Shown here: piece after piece, positions 19,328-34,300 of the stretch | Layout: every line of letters starts with the position of its first letter | Numbering within the stretch: position 1 is the stretch's first letter | Source: Pegoplata infirma | Lineage: Eukaryota; Arthropoda; Insecta; Diptera; Anthomyiidae | DNA: 64,000 nt | Direction: 5' to 3' | NCBI GenBank assembly: GCA_963921195.1 | Contig: OY992536.1 | Coordinates: forward strand, 318,449,038 to 318,513,037 | Position numbers and translations under genes: made by a program | The notes under the pieces: model-generated | The model's database searches: none | What the model saw: the letters and a program-made list of their open reading frames with translations, nothing else | What the model was told of the DNA's origin: nothing

Positions 19328-22300
19328 CTGTTGGATAAAAAGAGGCTTTAAAATTTCTGCATTTTTTGAGGGGTAAGTAGTTTAAAACTTACCTGTTTTC
19401 CACGAAACTCTATTTGAAAATTTTTCGCTGACTCCTGTGTAACACGTCCCCCAAAGTCTAATTGATAAACCTGACTCATTTCATTCCACATGGGGGCTTT
19501 GTTATGCATAACAAATTCCCTTCTAACAGGCGCAGGATTACTACAACTAGAGGAGCCATTTGGTTCTATTCGTCCGCGTTTAAGCTGAAAATGTACATAG
19601 ATTTATTTAAAAAGCGGTATATTGAGACATTCGTAAGTACTAACCTTTTGCCTTAATTGAGCCTTTTGAAATGTTTCTAAATCACGATATTGTTTACTAC
19701 AACCATTATTCGAATACGCAGCATTCTCTTCTCCCGAGCCATTAGTCCCATTCGCCTCATCATCAGAACTATCTATGATATTTTGTTTCTTTCTTTGACG
19801 TCGATTTAATAAAGGAGAATTTAAAATGTTTCGTATAGGAGAACTACTCTGATAACGTTTATTTTTCTTGCTAGCGGCAGGCGAGGCAGGTGAACTACGT
19901 GGTAAACGTTGTGGTGTGGAGGGTGGCGTTAAACGACCTTCATCCAAGTCTCTTAATCTACTTATAATATTTTCTAAAGTGGTAAGGGCCTAAAAGTTTT
20001 CGAAACAAATTAATAAAGCTTTTAAAAATGTAAAATAACCTTAAAATTTACCTGAGTATGTAGTGAGACAGAAGCTCTTGATTCTACAGGTGTAGCCTCT
20101 ACAGCTATATCGTTACGGGCATCATTCAATAGTTGTTCCTGAGCTAAATTGGTTGCCGACGGAGGTTTACCTTCAGAACCATTTGTTGGTGGTTTTGATT
20201 CTTTGCGCCTCCATCTACCTTCCGTAAGTTGTTTATATAAATTAAAACCATGTTCATTTCTACGTCCTAATGTTGGTGAATTTGTATCAGTAGAATTTCT
20301 ATTGCCAAAACGATGTTTACGTGTAAATAAGGGACTATCGGTAAAACTTGTTATAACATCTATTCTTCTTTTGGGTAAAGTTTCGGAAGATTTTTTTGTT
20401 AACACTTCACTTTCACTAGCCACTTCTTTGCTTGAGTTTATTTCTAGATCTAGTTTTATAATTTCATCACTTGAAGTTGGTGATATCTTACAACGTTTAC
20501 ATTCATCACTTGTGTTGACTGTATTAGAACATGTAAAACATACAGTTTTTGTGGTCATAGTACTGGTTGAAGTCTCTTTAATTTCGTGTATGTTATCCAA
20601 TTGCTTGCTAGTAATTTTGGTTTGCACGGATAATAAATCACAAGAATCCAAACTTTTGGATTTACCCGTTAGCACAAGTTTAGGTTTATGGGAATCCTAT
20701 AAAATAAAATGTTTGGTTAAATGGTTTCATAATTTCATAACTTAAATGAAGCATTCTTCAAAAAATTCATATTTAAAAAAAAAAAAACAAGTGAGAATGT
20801 TAAATTCGGCTGTGCCGAATCTTTTATACCCTCCAACATGTAAACAAATTTAAAAATAAATTTGACAGGGGCGCTTTTTTTAGGGGAGGGGGGCAAGGTG
20901 GGGGAGGGGGCAAGGTGGGGGAGGGGTCGGTGAGCTGGGGGGACTCCTTGGCCCTCGAGGTATGTGCTTACAAGTTCATTTTTGTCTGCTTTGTGCAATA
21001 AAGTATTATAGTTTTATATTTATTTAAACTATTTTTTATCCCCGCCCTTAAAAGAGGGGCGGGTAAAAAAAAGAAATTTTTTTTACTCCCCTGGGTCCAA
21101 GCGCAGGAATATAAACTTCTGCAAACATAAAAATGTTTCATTTGTTTCACAAAAATACAAAAAAGCGTCCAAAAAATTGGCATTTTTAAGAGGTTGGTTT
21201 AGTTCTTCAAGGGGGAACTTTTTTCCCCCTAGTCCGATTTGGCCCATTTCCGAACTTAACCTGCCTAAGAACATAAGACATATTTATGCCAAACTTGAGG
21301 GGGCATACAGCAAGGGTAGATCAACGGAAACAGCTCTGCATGAGCTCGTTGGTACCATCGAGAGATCGCTTTCGGTAAAGGAGTACACTATGGTGGCCTT
21401 TCTTGATATAGAGGGGGCTTTTAATAATGTCATCCCAGACTCGATAATTTTGGGATTGTCTGGTCTAGGAGTAAAGCGTGGGATCGTTTTGATGGTGGAA
21501 AACCTACTTGCCAATAGACGTATAACGTCTGAATTGGGAGCGTCCGTCATATCTCGATTTGTTAATAGGGGCACACCACAAGGAGGTGTTCTTTCGCCGC
21601 ATCTTTGGAACCTGGCACTGAATTCAATGCTGTTATCTATAGAAGCACGTGGTTGTCATGTTGTCGCATATGCTGACGATGTCGCGATAGCGGTAAAGGG
21701 GAAGCATCTGCCAACATTGCGGGACATTCTTCAGGGTTCTCTGAAAGATCTGTCTAAATGGGCAAGATACTGTGGTCTAGGAGTTAATCCAAGTAAAACA
21801 GAGCTTGTTTTGTTTACAAGGAATAATAAGATTCCTGCTTTTGATCCTTTTGAAGTGTGTCCTTATCAAGAAGGTACAGAGAATGGCGTCGATGTGCATC
21901 ACTGGTGCTCTTCGTACTACACCTACGGCTGCATTAGAAATCCTCCTTCACCTGATACCATTGGACATATTGGGTAGGCAGTATGCGGCTGCGTCGGCAA
22001 TTCGACTTAATAGCACGCTGCAATGGAGGAGCAGCGATTGTGGCCATAGCGCGATCTTGAAGAAGTTAACAATACCACAAAATGTGGACTGTGCTCCCTC
22101 TTTGAGCCTCTTTGAGCGCCACTTTACCACTATGATACCATCCAGGGAGTCTTGGATGGGGAACATTCCGGGTAGTAGTATCCCACGAACAAGTGGGTGG
22201 AGTCTATTCGGAAGAGCTTGGATTGAGCCTGGCTCGAAGATTGCCAGATCATTGCAGTGTTTACCAGGCAGAGATGCTGGCAATAAAGGAAGTGGCTGAC

Positions 22301-25300
22301 TGGTTGAGTTGCAATGTCTTGTCTACAACCGCAGTCAACATCTATACTGACAGTCAAGCCGCGGCCAAGTCCCTGGATTCAATGTTTCTGAAAACAAGAT
22401 CTGCCCTTAACTGCAGCACGTCTTTAAATGAGATGGCCAAGCAGTTTAAAATACGACTCATATGGGTTCCAGGGCACAGAGACATTCCGGGGAATTGCAA
22501 AGCCGATGAGCTTGCAAGACTAGGAACTACCTTACAGGTTCTAACAGAATTGGAATGTGTTGGTATGCCTCTAGAAACTTGCAAGCAAAACCTACGGCTT
22601 TGTTCTGCGACGGAGAGCAATCAAAGATGGGCAAATGGATGGACGTGTGATACAACACGAATGATTTGGCCTTCTCTTAATCAGGGGCGCACAAGTGAGC
22701 TGATATCGCTTCCAAGAGGAGAGATTTCGACGGTGGTTTCTATAATTACCGGGCACTGTCTTATAGGGAAGCACGCAGAGCGGTTAAATGTGCCGTCGAA
22801 TGACTTTTGCCGAAGTTGCATGGATGAAGAGGAGTTGGAAACTATCGAACACTTTATTTGCCATTGCCCGGCACTTTCTGGTCAGAGACTTGCTTCACTG
22901 GGATCTAGGGAGCTGTACGATCTTTCTGATTTGTCGGATGTCAAAATTCAACATCTAAGGAGTTTCATAAGAAGCTCAAACTGGTTTAACGACAGGGACT
23001 AGTAGGAAAACCTATTACGGTCCCGTGGTATCACAATGGACCTCAGAGTCTACGTGTGTTGACATAAAAACGTCAGCAGCCACTTACAACCTTACCTAAC
23101 CTGAGGGGTATAGCTCTTTTATTTTGGACTGCATCGTGTTAACTACAGACGGACGAACGGACAGACAGACGGACGGACATCGCTAGAATGTCTTAGAATC
23201 GATCACTGATCAATAATATATATACTTTATGGGGTCCTAGACCGATATTTCGATGCGTTATACATTCTTCGAAAGAACATTGACAATAGTCAAAATAGCC
23301 AAAAACAACTGAAATAGCATATTTTTCTTCAAAATTGTTTATCAAAACAGTGCTAAAAATTTTGTTCTTCAGTCATATAAATAGCAAAATTTAAAAAATA
23401 TTAGTTAAATTAGCATCTTTAATTAGAAAGTTTCTTTAAAGCTTTTTGAAAAGAGAGAGATAGAAAAGGTAAAACCCCTATTAATACTCACCCCTTGTTG
23501 TAATTTCTTTTTACGGTTAGTTTTTCTATTATCCACCAATATTAATCTTTTATTTGGCGCCTCTCTTCGTAAGGCGGTAAGAGCCTCATCAGATGGTGTT
23601 ATGGCTACAGAATCCAAATAACCTACACTACAACTTCGTGTTATTACATCGGGTACAGCTGGTGCTATTGATACTACAGTTGGAGTTCTTTTCATAGGAT
23701 TTTCCACCACTATCGTTATAGGTGAAGTTGTTACTGTTGTACTTGTCGCCGCCGCTGCTGCTAATGCTTGTTGTAATATAGGCGATTGTGTTTCATCATC
23801 TATATAGAGCATATCCCGTTTCTTAGATGTAGTAGGTACTTGTCCAGACTTTAATTTGGTAGCATCCATTCTTTCCAAATTAAAATTAAGATTAAGAGGC
23901 ACTGGATTGACATGACTATTAGCCGAACGTATAGATTCTGACATTAGAGCATTCTTAACTTGGACGACATTGTTCGCGTAATCATTATTGCTGGAATAAG
24001 ACATAAGCGTAGTTTGCCCAGCTGCCGAAACAGCGGGACGTTCGAAAATAATATCAGTGGGAGCTACAGCATTTTTCGGTGATTGTAATGTTGGGACGGA
24101 ACCATCGTTATATAGTGGTGATATAGCATGTCTTGACTGGCCACATGAACCACCATTTGAACGTGAAAAACTGGCGGTTATATTTTTGGGACGTAAAATT
24201 TTATGATTGCTTGAGTTATTATTATGCATTGCAGCCAAGGCTGATGTGGAGGGAGCAGCTTCCGGTGATTCACTCGTCGAATCGTCATCATAAGATTCCG
24301 CTCTAGCCAAAGGACTTCTACCTAAAGAACCCATTAGCTGTTGATTACCATTAGATGAGTTCCTATGTCGCGATAGTAAACGATTTGGTCTAGGTGACAT
24401 GGGTGCTATGGGTGGTGCAATTTCATTAAGTTTCCTAGTTAGTAATCCTCCCGTATCAGGTGGATTTGTTACTTCTGTTGAAGATGCTCCAGATGCAGCT
24501 ATGGTTTGAGTATGTGTTCTTTTTGCTGATGTATGATTGGTTACATTCTCGTCTTCATCTTCAGAGAAAATATTTGGATTAAAACTTGGATCTGGGCCCA
24601 GAGGAAAATCATCTCTTAATTCTGTTATTACTAGTGTCATTTGCCGGGGCTGTAAGTGCAAAAGGGACGTTTTATATGTAACTTGGCCTAAGTTCGCCGG
24701 GACGGTTTTTGCAAGTCCATGTATCTTAAATTTGGTACCCCAAATATTTGAGGTAACTTCAACCAGTTTTACTTCCTGAAAGGGGAAAGAAAATTTCATT
24801 ATATTGAATTGGGAAAACAGACGGATTTTTTCGAGAAGAGAACCTTTTTTGAAAGAGTACTAAAAATGGTAACAATAGAAAAATAGTACATTTTCTACAA
24901 AAGATTTCTAAAAATAGAAAAAGTTTGTTCGAAAAAATACTAACATTTTGTTTAAAAGGGGTCTAAAAATAGCAGCTCTTTTTCAAAAATATATCGAAAA
25001 TCACAAAGTAGTGGCCATTCTAAAGGAAACAGCTCTTTTTCGAAATAGTACTAAAAAAGCTTTTACTTAAAAGATAACAAGCAAATAGTTCCCTTTTTTG
25101 CGAAAAAGTACCTCCTAAAAATAACACTCTTCGAAAGTTAACATAAAAAATATACATACTGGACATTCAATTACCTCCGGAAGTGTATCCACATAAGCCA
25201 ATTCATCCAAAGCATCACCATTATCACTGCCCGTAGTTAAGGTATTTCTATCATGATTCGAACCATGGCGCTTTTGTTGGCGTATCTTACGTTTTCTTGG

Positions 25301-28300
25301 CGTATGAGGTGAACCACGTAAACGTTCTTCATATTCACTATCCGAAGAATCTGTACGACTCTTAGCGGTCGTACTGGTCGACTGGCTGGATGACGAAGAA
25401 CTTTTCGAACTCGGAGAATGTGTAAAAAAATCCGAAGAGTCTGTGGATTAAATACATTTGATTACATCAACTAGAGTGAAACATTTTAAGGAAATTTACC
25501 GTTTACTTGTGGATCGAATATAACAAATTCTGGACGTATTTTTGATGTTCGTTTTCCTTTTAACAGGGGAACTAGGCCACCCAAATATTCCAAATACAGA
25601 GTGTAACAAGTACCGGAACTAATATTTGAATCATCATCGTGACGAATCATAGTGCAATGTAAACGCGTCGAACATATTGGCGGTCGGGAAACGAATTCTC
25701 TTAGAGATTTTAAATCAGGTACACAACACTAGAAATGTAAAGAGTTAAAAATACATTTTCAACATTTTTAAAGCTAAATGGAATTACAAGATTTTTTAAA
25801 ATAAAAACTTTTTTATTAAATTAGAAAATTTTAAAATCAAGTGAAGGCTTTTCGAGTTGAAAAAAGAATTTTAAATTAAGTAAACAGATTTTTAAGTTAA
25901 ATTAAGCTTTTGATTTTTATGATAAATTTAAAAACTTGTTTATGATTAATATAAAAACTTTTTCAAATAAATAAAAAAAGAATAACCAAAATTTAGGGGT
26001 TCTTTTGTAGAAAACAGACATAACTCAGTCATTATTAATTGTTTTCCATGTGGTTGTTGTGGAACAATCATAGAAATCTCAGACCCAGAGGGTTTAAAAT
26101 TGACAAATAATTTAGAATTTTATAACATTTTATGACTGTGTTATAATATTAAAAAAATTTTAAGATTTTTTCTACCAATTTTTTTCAAAAAGCTTTTAAT
26201 TATACTGAATTCAAAAACCTTTTAAATCTTAATTTAATAGAAAGCTTTTTATGATAACATTTTTTTATTTTTTTTATTATATTAGAAGATTTAAACATTT
26301 ATTAAAAAGCTTTTCGGGGGCTTTTTAAGCCTTTTTTTCAATAAAAACATTTTGAAATAAGTTAAAAGCTTTTCAAGATAGACAAACGAAGTAAGTTTTA
26401 AAAATTTATTTTTAATTATTTTAATTTAATAATTAAAAACTTTTTGCAATTTGTTAAATAATTAAAAAAATCTTTTTACTTAATTCCAATGTGTATCAAT
26501 TTTATTTGAAATAGTTTACAAAATATTTACAAATTTTAAAATCTTTCAATTTTATAAGGGGATGTCTTAATTCATTTTAAGAGCTTTTATTTTAAATCCA
26601 AATAATTAATCTTAACTCGTTTTCAATTTAATTTAAATAGGTTTATTTTGAAAAAAAAACTTTAATTATTACTCTTTATTCAAAAACTTTTAATTATTTT
26701 TAAGGTTTTTAATTGAAAAAGCTTTTTTATATTATTCGAAAAGTTACTATTCGAAAAGCTTTCGAAATAAATTATTATTTTTTTTCTTATTCGTAGAAAA
26801 ATTTTATTTCCAACGTTTGCTATTGTAGATTTAAACGTTACTTTAAATTTTAAATGCTTTTAATTACACTTAAAAAGCTTTTTACTTAATCAAACATCTT
26901 TAAATTTAATTTTAAAAGCTTAACAAAATATTTCTAATTTTAAAACCTTTTAATTTTATTACAGGATGCACAAATTGATCTAATCGCATTTGATTTAATT
27001 TGAAATTACTCTTAACTTCTTTGAAATTTAATTTAAATGTGTTTTTTTGAAAAAACTTAAAATTTTACTCTTTATTTAAAAAGCTTTTCATTATATTTAA
27101 GTTTTTTAATTGGAAAATATTTTTTATATTATTCGAACAGCAAAGCTTTCAAAATAAATCTTTTTTTATTCTGAGATCAACTTCTTTTTCAACGTTTGCT
27201 ATTGTAGATTGCAAAGCTTTTCTTTAATATTAAAACTTTTTATTAATTTTTTTATTTTAAAAATATTCGATTTAGTTAAAAAATCTTTTAATTAAAAAAA
27301 ATGTTCCACCTTCTATTAAATTCGAATTTAATTGAGTTAAAGCTTTTAGTGTAAGTACTCAGAAAGCTTATAAAACAACATTCAATTAATGTTGTTTTTA
27401 AAGCTTTTTGATTTTCTTAGATTCGAATAGCTTTAGTTTTATGTAAAAAAAATCAATTTAAAAACTTTTAATGTAGTTTCAATACCTTTAAATTTCATTT
27501 AAAAGTTTCAATATAATTTGTAAAACTTTAACATTTTATTAAAATTGAGTTTAAGCTTTTAGTGTAAATACTTGAAAAGCTTTTAAAACGCCATTCAATT
27601 AAATTTTAAAAGCTTTCAAAGAGTATTTGATTTTTTTAATTAAATTTAAAAAGATTAAAAGCGCATTTATTGAAAAAGCTTTCAGTTAATTAAGAGCTTT
27701 TAATTTTGAAAGGTTTTTGAATTTAAACTTATAACTTCTAATTTAATTAAATTTTTTAATAGAAAACTTTTACTACTAATTTATTTTTTAAAGTTAAACT
27801 TAAAGCTTTTAATTAATTTAAAAAAGTTTTCTATTTCCATTAAAATTACAGTTTCATAATAAAAAAAACTTACACGAATAGTTTGAGCAAATAAATTGCC
27901 AATAAGAGTTTTTATTCTTGAAGGCAAAGGCAACAATGGCAATAATATTTCAGATCCTATACTGGCTTGTATCTGAAGACGACATAATAACTGCAATGAA
28001 GCTACACGTCGCGAAACCCATGCTATATGCACTTGAGTTCCCGTGGCTATAAATAAACGTTTATCATTGTGTCCCCAAGTTAAAGCCGATACGGGTGCAG
28101 CTGTATTGGGTATATGGGCCTGATAAAGTAAAGCTCCGGTTTCTGTGTAAAATTTCAATACATTTTCATATACCGTCCCATTAATGGGATCACTAATGGT
28201 AACGGTTTTTTGTGATGTCCCAGCCACGGCCAGTAATTCACGTGAGTTACTCCATTCCATAACCATACCCAAAGAGCCATCAAGGCCCGTATTGATATGT

Positions 28301-31300
28301 GAAGGTGAAACATCGTCGAAAGATTTAAGTAAATAAATAAAACCATTTTGAAAACTAACCGCTAATACAAATGAACGTTTTGCTGGAAAAATCAAAGTAG
28401 AATTATTTCAAAATTGTGCTTTAAAAAATAAAAACTCACCTGCATTCGTAACACCGGGTTCAGATTCTTCCCCCTCTTCCATTTTAAATTTCTCACAAGA
28501 CCAAGACATCGAAGTAATACCCACATCATTGCATAGTTGTACTTGTGAGACCATAGCACCATGAACATCCATAACTATAACCTGACCCTGGGTGGTACCA
28601 AAGTAGACCTGTTGATCATCCGGTGTCCAAATACCGCATGTTATCGTTGACTCTAAATTTAACATTGATGACCAATAACGTTGACCTGCTACCGAACCCA
28701 CTAAAACGAAACCATCTTGATAGCATATCAATGCCATACGTCCATCATGTGACCAAGAAAAATGCGTCACTGGAGTATTACGATCATTTATAAGCTCTAT
28801 GGACCACCGACCCTCGTATTTAATCCATACAAATATAATGCCTGAACTATCACAGGAGGCCAATTTTTGATATGGTTCATTCCATTTGACGAGTATAACC
28901 TTTAATTAACAAGATTTAGTTTAATTAAATTCTTCTATTTGTCGTTTATTTCATTTCTTTTAAGGTTGGATTACTCAATGCTCCGTTATGAAATAACTCT
29001 CCGTTAAATTTAACTTTTCAATAATAATTTTGACATAAAGCTCCGTTAAATCTACAGTTAGCAGCTAACTGGGCATTGAGTAATCCGCCCTTAATGTGCA
29101 ATAAATATTGTTTACTTACGTCAGATCTGTGTCCTCTTAAATTGTAGTTTGTACGTAAAGGATATTCAACATTTTTGCGACAATGAGATGTTGTAAACGT
29201 CACACCTACAATTCCTCTAACATTGCCAGTTGCTAGCCAACCTTCCTGATAGTAATTGGTACGATTTAACTTCCAGCCATCATCCTTGAATTTAAAGAAC
29301 AAATATTAAATATTAACTGGTTGTATAACTTTTAAAAGTTAATTTTATTGTATTTTTTTTTGTTTACTTCTGTGGTTATTGTTATACAAGATTTCTTAGA
29401 ATTTAATTTGGCTTCATCGATTCATGGAAACTTTTTACGTTTCAATTTAAATTATGATATGAAAAGCATAAGAAACAAGTAAAGAGTGTTAAATTCGGCT
29501 AAGTCGAATCTTTTATACCCTTTAATATGTACTGAAGGAATAAAAAATCAGGGGCGTTTTGGGGAGATACCGCCGGGGGTCGCTGGGGGAGAGTGGGAAA
29601 AAACTTTCCTTTTGCGAAAAATGTCTGCAAATTCATTTATTATGCTTAAGTAACAAAATTTAAGACAATTTTAAAATATATTTGGACAATTTCAAAATAT
29701 ATTTGGACAATTTTAAAATTCATTTGGACACATTTAAAATATGTTTGGACAAATTTAAAATACATTTGAGCAATTTTTAAATACATTTGGACAATTTTAA
29801 AATACAATTGGAAATGGTGTAGTGCTTTTTGTGCCGTTGGCAATTTCTGGCTGCGGTTATAAAAGCTACTTTTGTGAAAATGTTTCCAGCACCATTATTT
29901 CTGGAGATAGAAAAAGTACCTAAGTACAATTTTTATACCCTCCACTCTAGTGATAGAGGGTACACTCAAAATATTTTGTAGGCAAAAACAAATGAAAAAC
30001 AGATTTAAAACCAGTGAATAAACAATTGAAAACCATCCCAGTAATTATTCATTTATTTTAACCAACACCAACATTTATTTTTTACTGTTGACAAAATTTT
30101 CTAAAATAAATAACATTAAACATTAAAAAATTACGTTTTTTTCATTCATTTTAACCAACAAATTCGAAAAAATAACTTACGAAAACATTAAAAATTAATG
30201 ATAGTTCTGTTATTTTTACCAACAAATTCCAAAAAATAACCTACAAAAACATTAAAAATTAATGATTTCGTAGGTTATTTTTTTACAATTTTCTCTTAAA
30301 AAATTTTTTTAAAAATTTTTAATAAAATTTTGGGGAATCGATCCCGCAATCAACTACATTCTGGCCAGACACTCTACCCATCGTGCCAAAGTCACTTGAT
30401 AAAAACATGTTTTTATATTTCTATAAATAATTTTTTGAATTATTTTTTCTCCAAAAAAACAACCTACTCGTGTAGGTAAAAACTAATGATATCTCATTAA
30501 AAAAACCAACAATTTAAAAAAAAATTACTTACACAATTCATTAAAAATTTAAAGAATAATCAGTAGCTTTTACTTACAGAACAAAAACAAATGACTTTAA
30601 AAATTAAATGTTAATGAAAGTCTTTATATTTTAGTGTGTTATTTTTGAAACAAAGGACAGAAGAAGTCATTAATAAAAAATGAACATTAAATAAATGTTT
30701 TTTCTTTTAAAAACGACTAAACGTAAAATTTTTAAAATAAACTACAAACAGTTAATGACATAATTTTTTGAGTGTATATATAAGTTTGTCATTCCGTTTG
30801 TAACACATCGAAATATTGGTCTAGGACCCCATAAAGTATATATATTCATGATCCTCGATCGATTTTAAGTCGATCTAGCTATGTCCGTCCGTCCGTCTGT
30901 CTGTCCGTCCGTAGAAAACACGCTAACTTTTGAAAGACTTTACAGAGGCTACTGAAGTTTGGCATATATGTTGGCCATTTACCTGGTCAGGTTGGAATTG
31001 CAATCCAGCCAAACCGGTCCACTGGTTCAAAAGTTATGAGCAAAAGAGAAAATTCGGCAAGGGTTTTTCGCGAATTTACGAGATAAAACACACGATAACT
31101 TTCGAATGACAATAATGAGACTGCTGAAACATGGCATGTATCTTTGCCGTTCCCCAGGTCTATATATAGGCCTATAGGTCTATTTCGTGTTGAATATCAG
31201 CTCAATCGGTCCAGTGGTTCAAAAGTTATAAGAAAAACCCCGAATTACAGATTGGAACTAGATAGTACTGTATTTTTTTTTTATTATGAAACACACTTAT

Positions 31301-34300
31301 TAAAATTGTATCAAAATTGTACCATCAGTAGTCTGTAAGGTTTATCTATAGACTTAATAAATAAATAAATAAAAAAATTAAATGCCACGTGGTAAACAAG
31401 TTTTAAAAGCATTGGTGGTAACACTTAGCAATGCTTTTCAAACTTGTTAGTTTTAAAGCAATGCTTTTTAAACTTGTTTAGTTTTAAAAGCATTGGTAAC
31501 TTAAAAATAACACTCGAAAAAAATTTTACACTCAAAAAAAATTTTACACTCAAAAAAAAAATTAGGTTTTTTTTACAAAAATGTCAATACGTGCATTCAT
31601 TTAGAAATATTTTTACAGCAAAAAAAACATTACACTCGAAAAAAGTTTTACACTCAAAAAAAAAATTTGTAATTTTTTTTCTTAAATGCCAAAAAAGAGT
31701 TTTTTACTGAAAATAAAATATTTCACATCAAAATTGTTAATTTTTTTCACGTTAAAAATGTACTATCCTTTAAAAAGAGGCATTGTGGAGGGTATTCATA
31801 GATTCGGCAAAGTCGAATTTAACTCTCTACTTGTTTACCCATTTTTGTCCCATTTAAATCGGAATTTTCAAAAGCTACTTTTATAATGCTTTTTTTGACA
31901 GGAGTTTTAAGTTTCGGTGACTATTATAATTTCAATTTTTTGTGACTTTGTATTATTTCAAGAAATATAAAAAGTACCAAAAGTACACTTTTATACCACT
32001 TTTTACCCGCTTAGAATAGGAATTTCTAAAACCAGATTTTTTACCCATTTTTTTAAGACTCCATATCAGGGATGATAAAGTCAGTACAATTGTACTTTTT
32101 TCAGTACAATTCGGAGGCCAAAAGTACGGCAGCACTCCTGATTGATTTAGTACAATTTGAAAATTTTCCTGATTCTCTTTTTTTAGTACAGATCGCTTGC
32201 TGGCTCTAAACTGCAGTACAGAATATATCGAGTTTGTGCAGATATTTGTAACTTCCAGAAATATACTTCCTAGATACACGTTTTTTGAGTCACTGCAATT
32301 TAAAACTTAAACTGATTTTGGCCCAAGGACGAAGCCTATTGAAATTACCAAACGTCCCTTTTAAATTATAATAACCGTGTTATAATATATCCTTTCGAAA
32401 TTTGGCAGGTAAACATACTTTTTTTTTACAAATCACCATGATATTAATTTTAATTAAATCGGATCAGTTCCACTTGTGGTCCCAATACAAACCACAGATT
32501 CTCACATAACCACAGATCTCTCAAATTTCATAAGTTTTGTTTGCAGTAAGTTTGAACGCTTACTTTGGTAACCTAATCAAGTCCGATTTTAATTGGACAT
32601 AGGCCCCATTTTTGAATTTTTGGACTTAGATCCCAAATACAAATTATGCACTATATTCAGTTGGCAACAAAAGAAGCCTATTCTTAAAATTCAGTTTAGG
32701 TTTTCTACACTTGTCAAAGGGTCTAACTAAAGATATATCATATCGGTCCATGCGTGGACTTGGGACCCTTTTTCCGGAAAACACAGGTGTTCTTGTTTAA
32801 TTAAAATTAAAACTAAAAAAATAAATTTTAAATTTTTTTAGTACAATGAGGGTCAAAAAAGTACACTTTTTTAGTCAAGTCAGTGCAATCTTGAAAATGT
32901 CATTTATCATTCCTGCTCCATATCTTCTGATCTGAACACTCTTGTCTCTTTATCATCAATATGTTTTAAAACTCAATAGATTTACAACACAATCTGTCAT
33001 AGATGTTTCAAATCTCTTCAAAAAGTTGAAAGAGATTACTCTTTTCAAATGTCTGCCGGTTGTCTCTTATGATTTTGAATTATTTCATTAGGATAATATA
33101 TGGCGCCTGAATGCTGTTAATAATGACTAACAGCAGGTGACAACTTTCTCAGATATGATTGAAAAAGAAAAATAAATAAAATTTAGTAACACAAGGTCGT
33201 TGATCAAGTAAAAGTGAAATCGTTGACATTATGAACATCTAACTCATTCATCATTGAATTGAGTAAAAATTAAATTGAGAATTTGGCATAAACTAACTTA
33301 AAGAACTAATCTTTTTAAAGAAGGTGTGTCAAATTGATGGACCAATTAAAAAAAATCCAATCAAGAGTCATATAAGGGATATTTTCATTGACCGGTTTGC
33401 ACGAGTGATGTATTTTAGAATCGATATATTTTTGAATCTAATTTTCAATTTATTTAATAAATAAATGAGCTTAAATATTTTCATTTCTTAATACAAATTT
33501 ATACAAAAATTAAAATTTGTTTCCAATAATTTTTGAAAACAGCCTTCGGCCGCGCAAATTTTTACAAAACAATTTACATGCATGTTTATAAAATGTAATT
33601 AAATCAATAAATAATACTACTAAATAATATTAAAATAACCATGATCAAAAAAACATACTCTGGAATCACTTGAAAATTTTAAATGTTTTAAGTACAAATT
33701 TTCATTAAGGTGGTCGATATTTAAGACTTCGCACCTAATGTGTGTTTAAAAAAAAAAAAATCTCAAAATTGTTTGTTTTTTCAGAAACTTATTTGAAAAA
33801 CGTTTTTTAGTTAAATAAAATTTGGGGACAAAAAAAGGGATTTTTAAAATTTTAATATTTTAAAATTAAACGGACAAAGTCAAAAAATAAGCATCACCCT
33901 TATATGCATACAATTATTAACATCTGTTTTGTAGGCGACTTGCCAAATTGTCGATTTTTTTATTAATTCGTTACTTTTATGGCCTACTAAATATAATCAA
34001 ACATTTATTTACGTATAAATAAAAGAAAAAAAAAAACATTAAAACTAAACAAAAAAAACATTTAGTTTTAATTTCTAGTGAATGTCATACAAAATTAAAC
34101 CATACATGAGGTGACCATTTTTTCCGATCGGAAATTAGAAAGCTTTTGAAATATTTTGTATACACACAAACTCTCTGCGGACTTTTATATAATAAAATGT
34201 TTGGATTATAAGATTTTTGGCAGTGTATTACAATTTACAAAAAAAAAAAAAACAAGTAAAAAATTAAAAAAAATTTTTGGTTAAAAAAAAATGTTGGCAG

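Larger units (their letters stand above)
29925..31835 (+). repeat. DINE/mini-me-like repeat interrupted by a TA-flanked MITE
   Basis: It starts TTTTTATACCCTCCACTC, continues after the MITE (29963-30774) with TATATAAGTTTGTCATTCCG, GTCCGTCCGTCTGTCTGTCC and GGTTCAAAAGTTATGAGC. It ends GTGGAGGGTATTCATAG ... GGCAAAGTCGAATTTAAC ... ACTTGTTT. Confidence 0.75.

Noticed and set aside
19603..20745. Apparent + strand coding frames of 64-198 residues across Tusp exons 8-10
   Set aside because: They are antisense shadows of spliced Tusp exons with clear Tubby-family sequence.
31440..31710. Lys/Phe-rich 88-residue frame
   Set aside because: It is low-complexity poly-A/T repeat sequence inside a DINE-like element.
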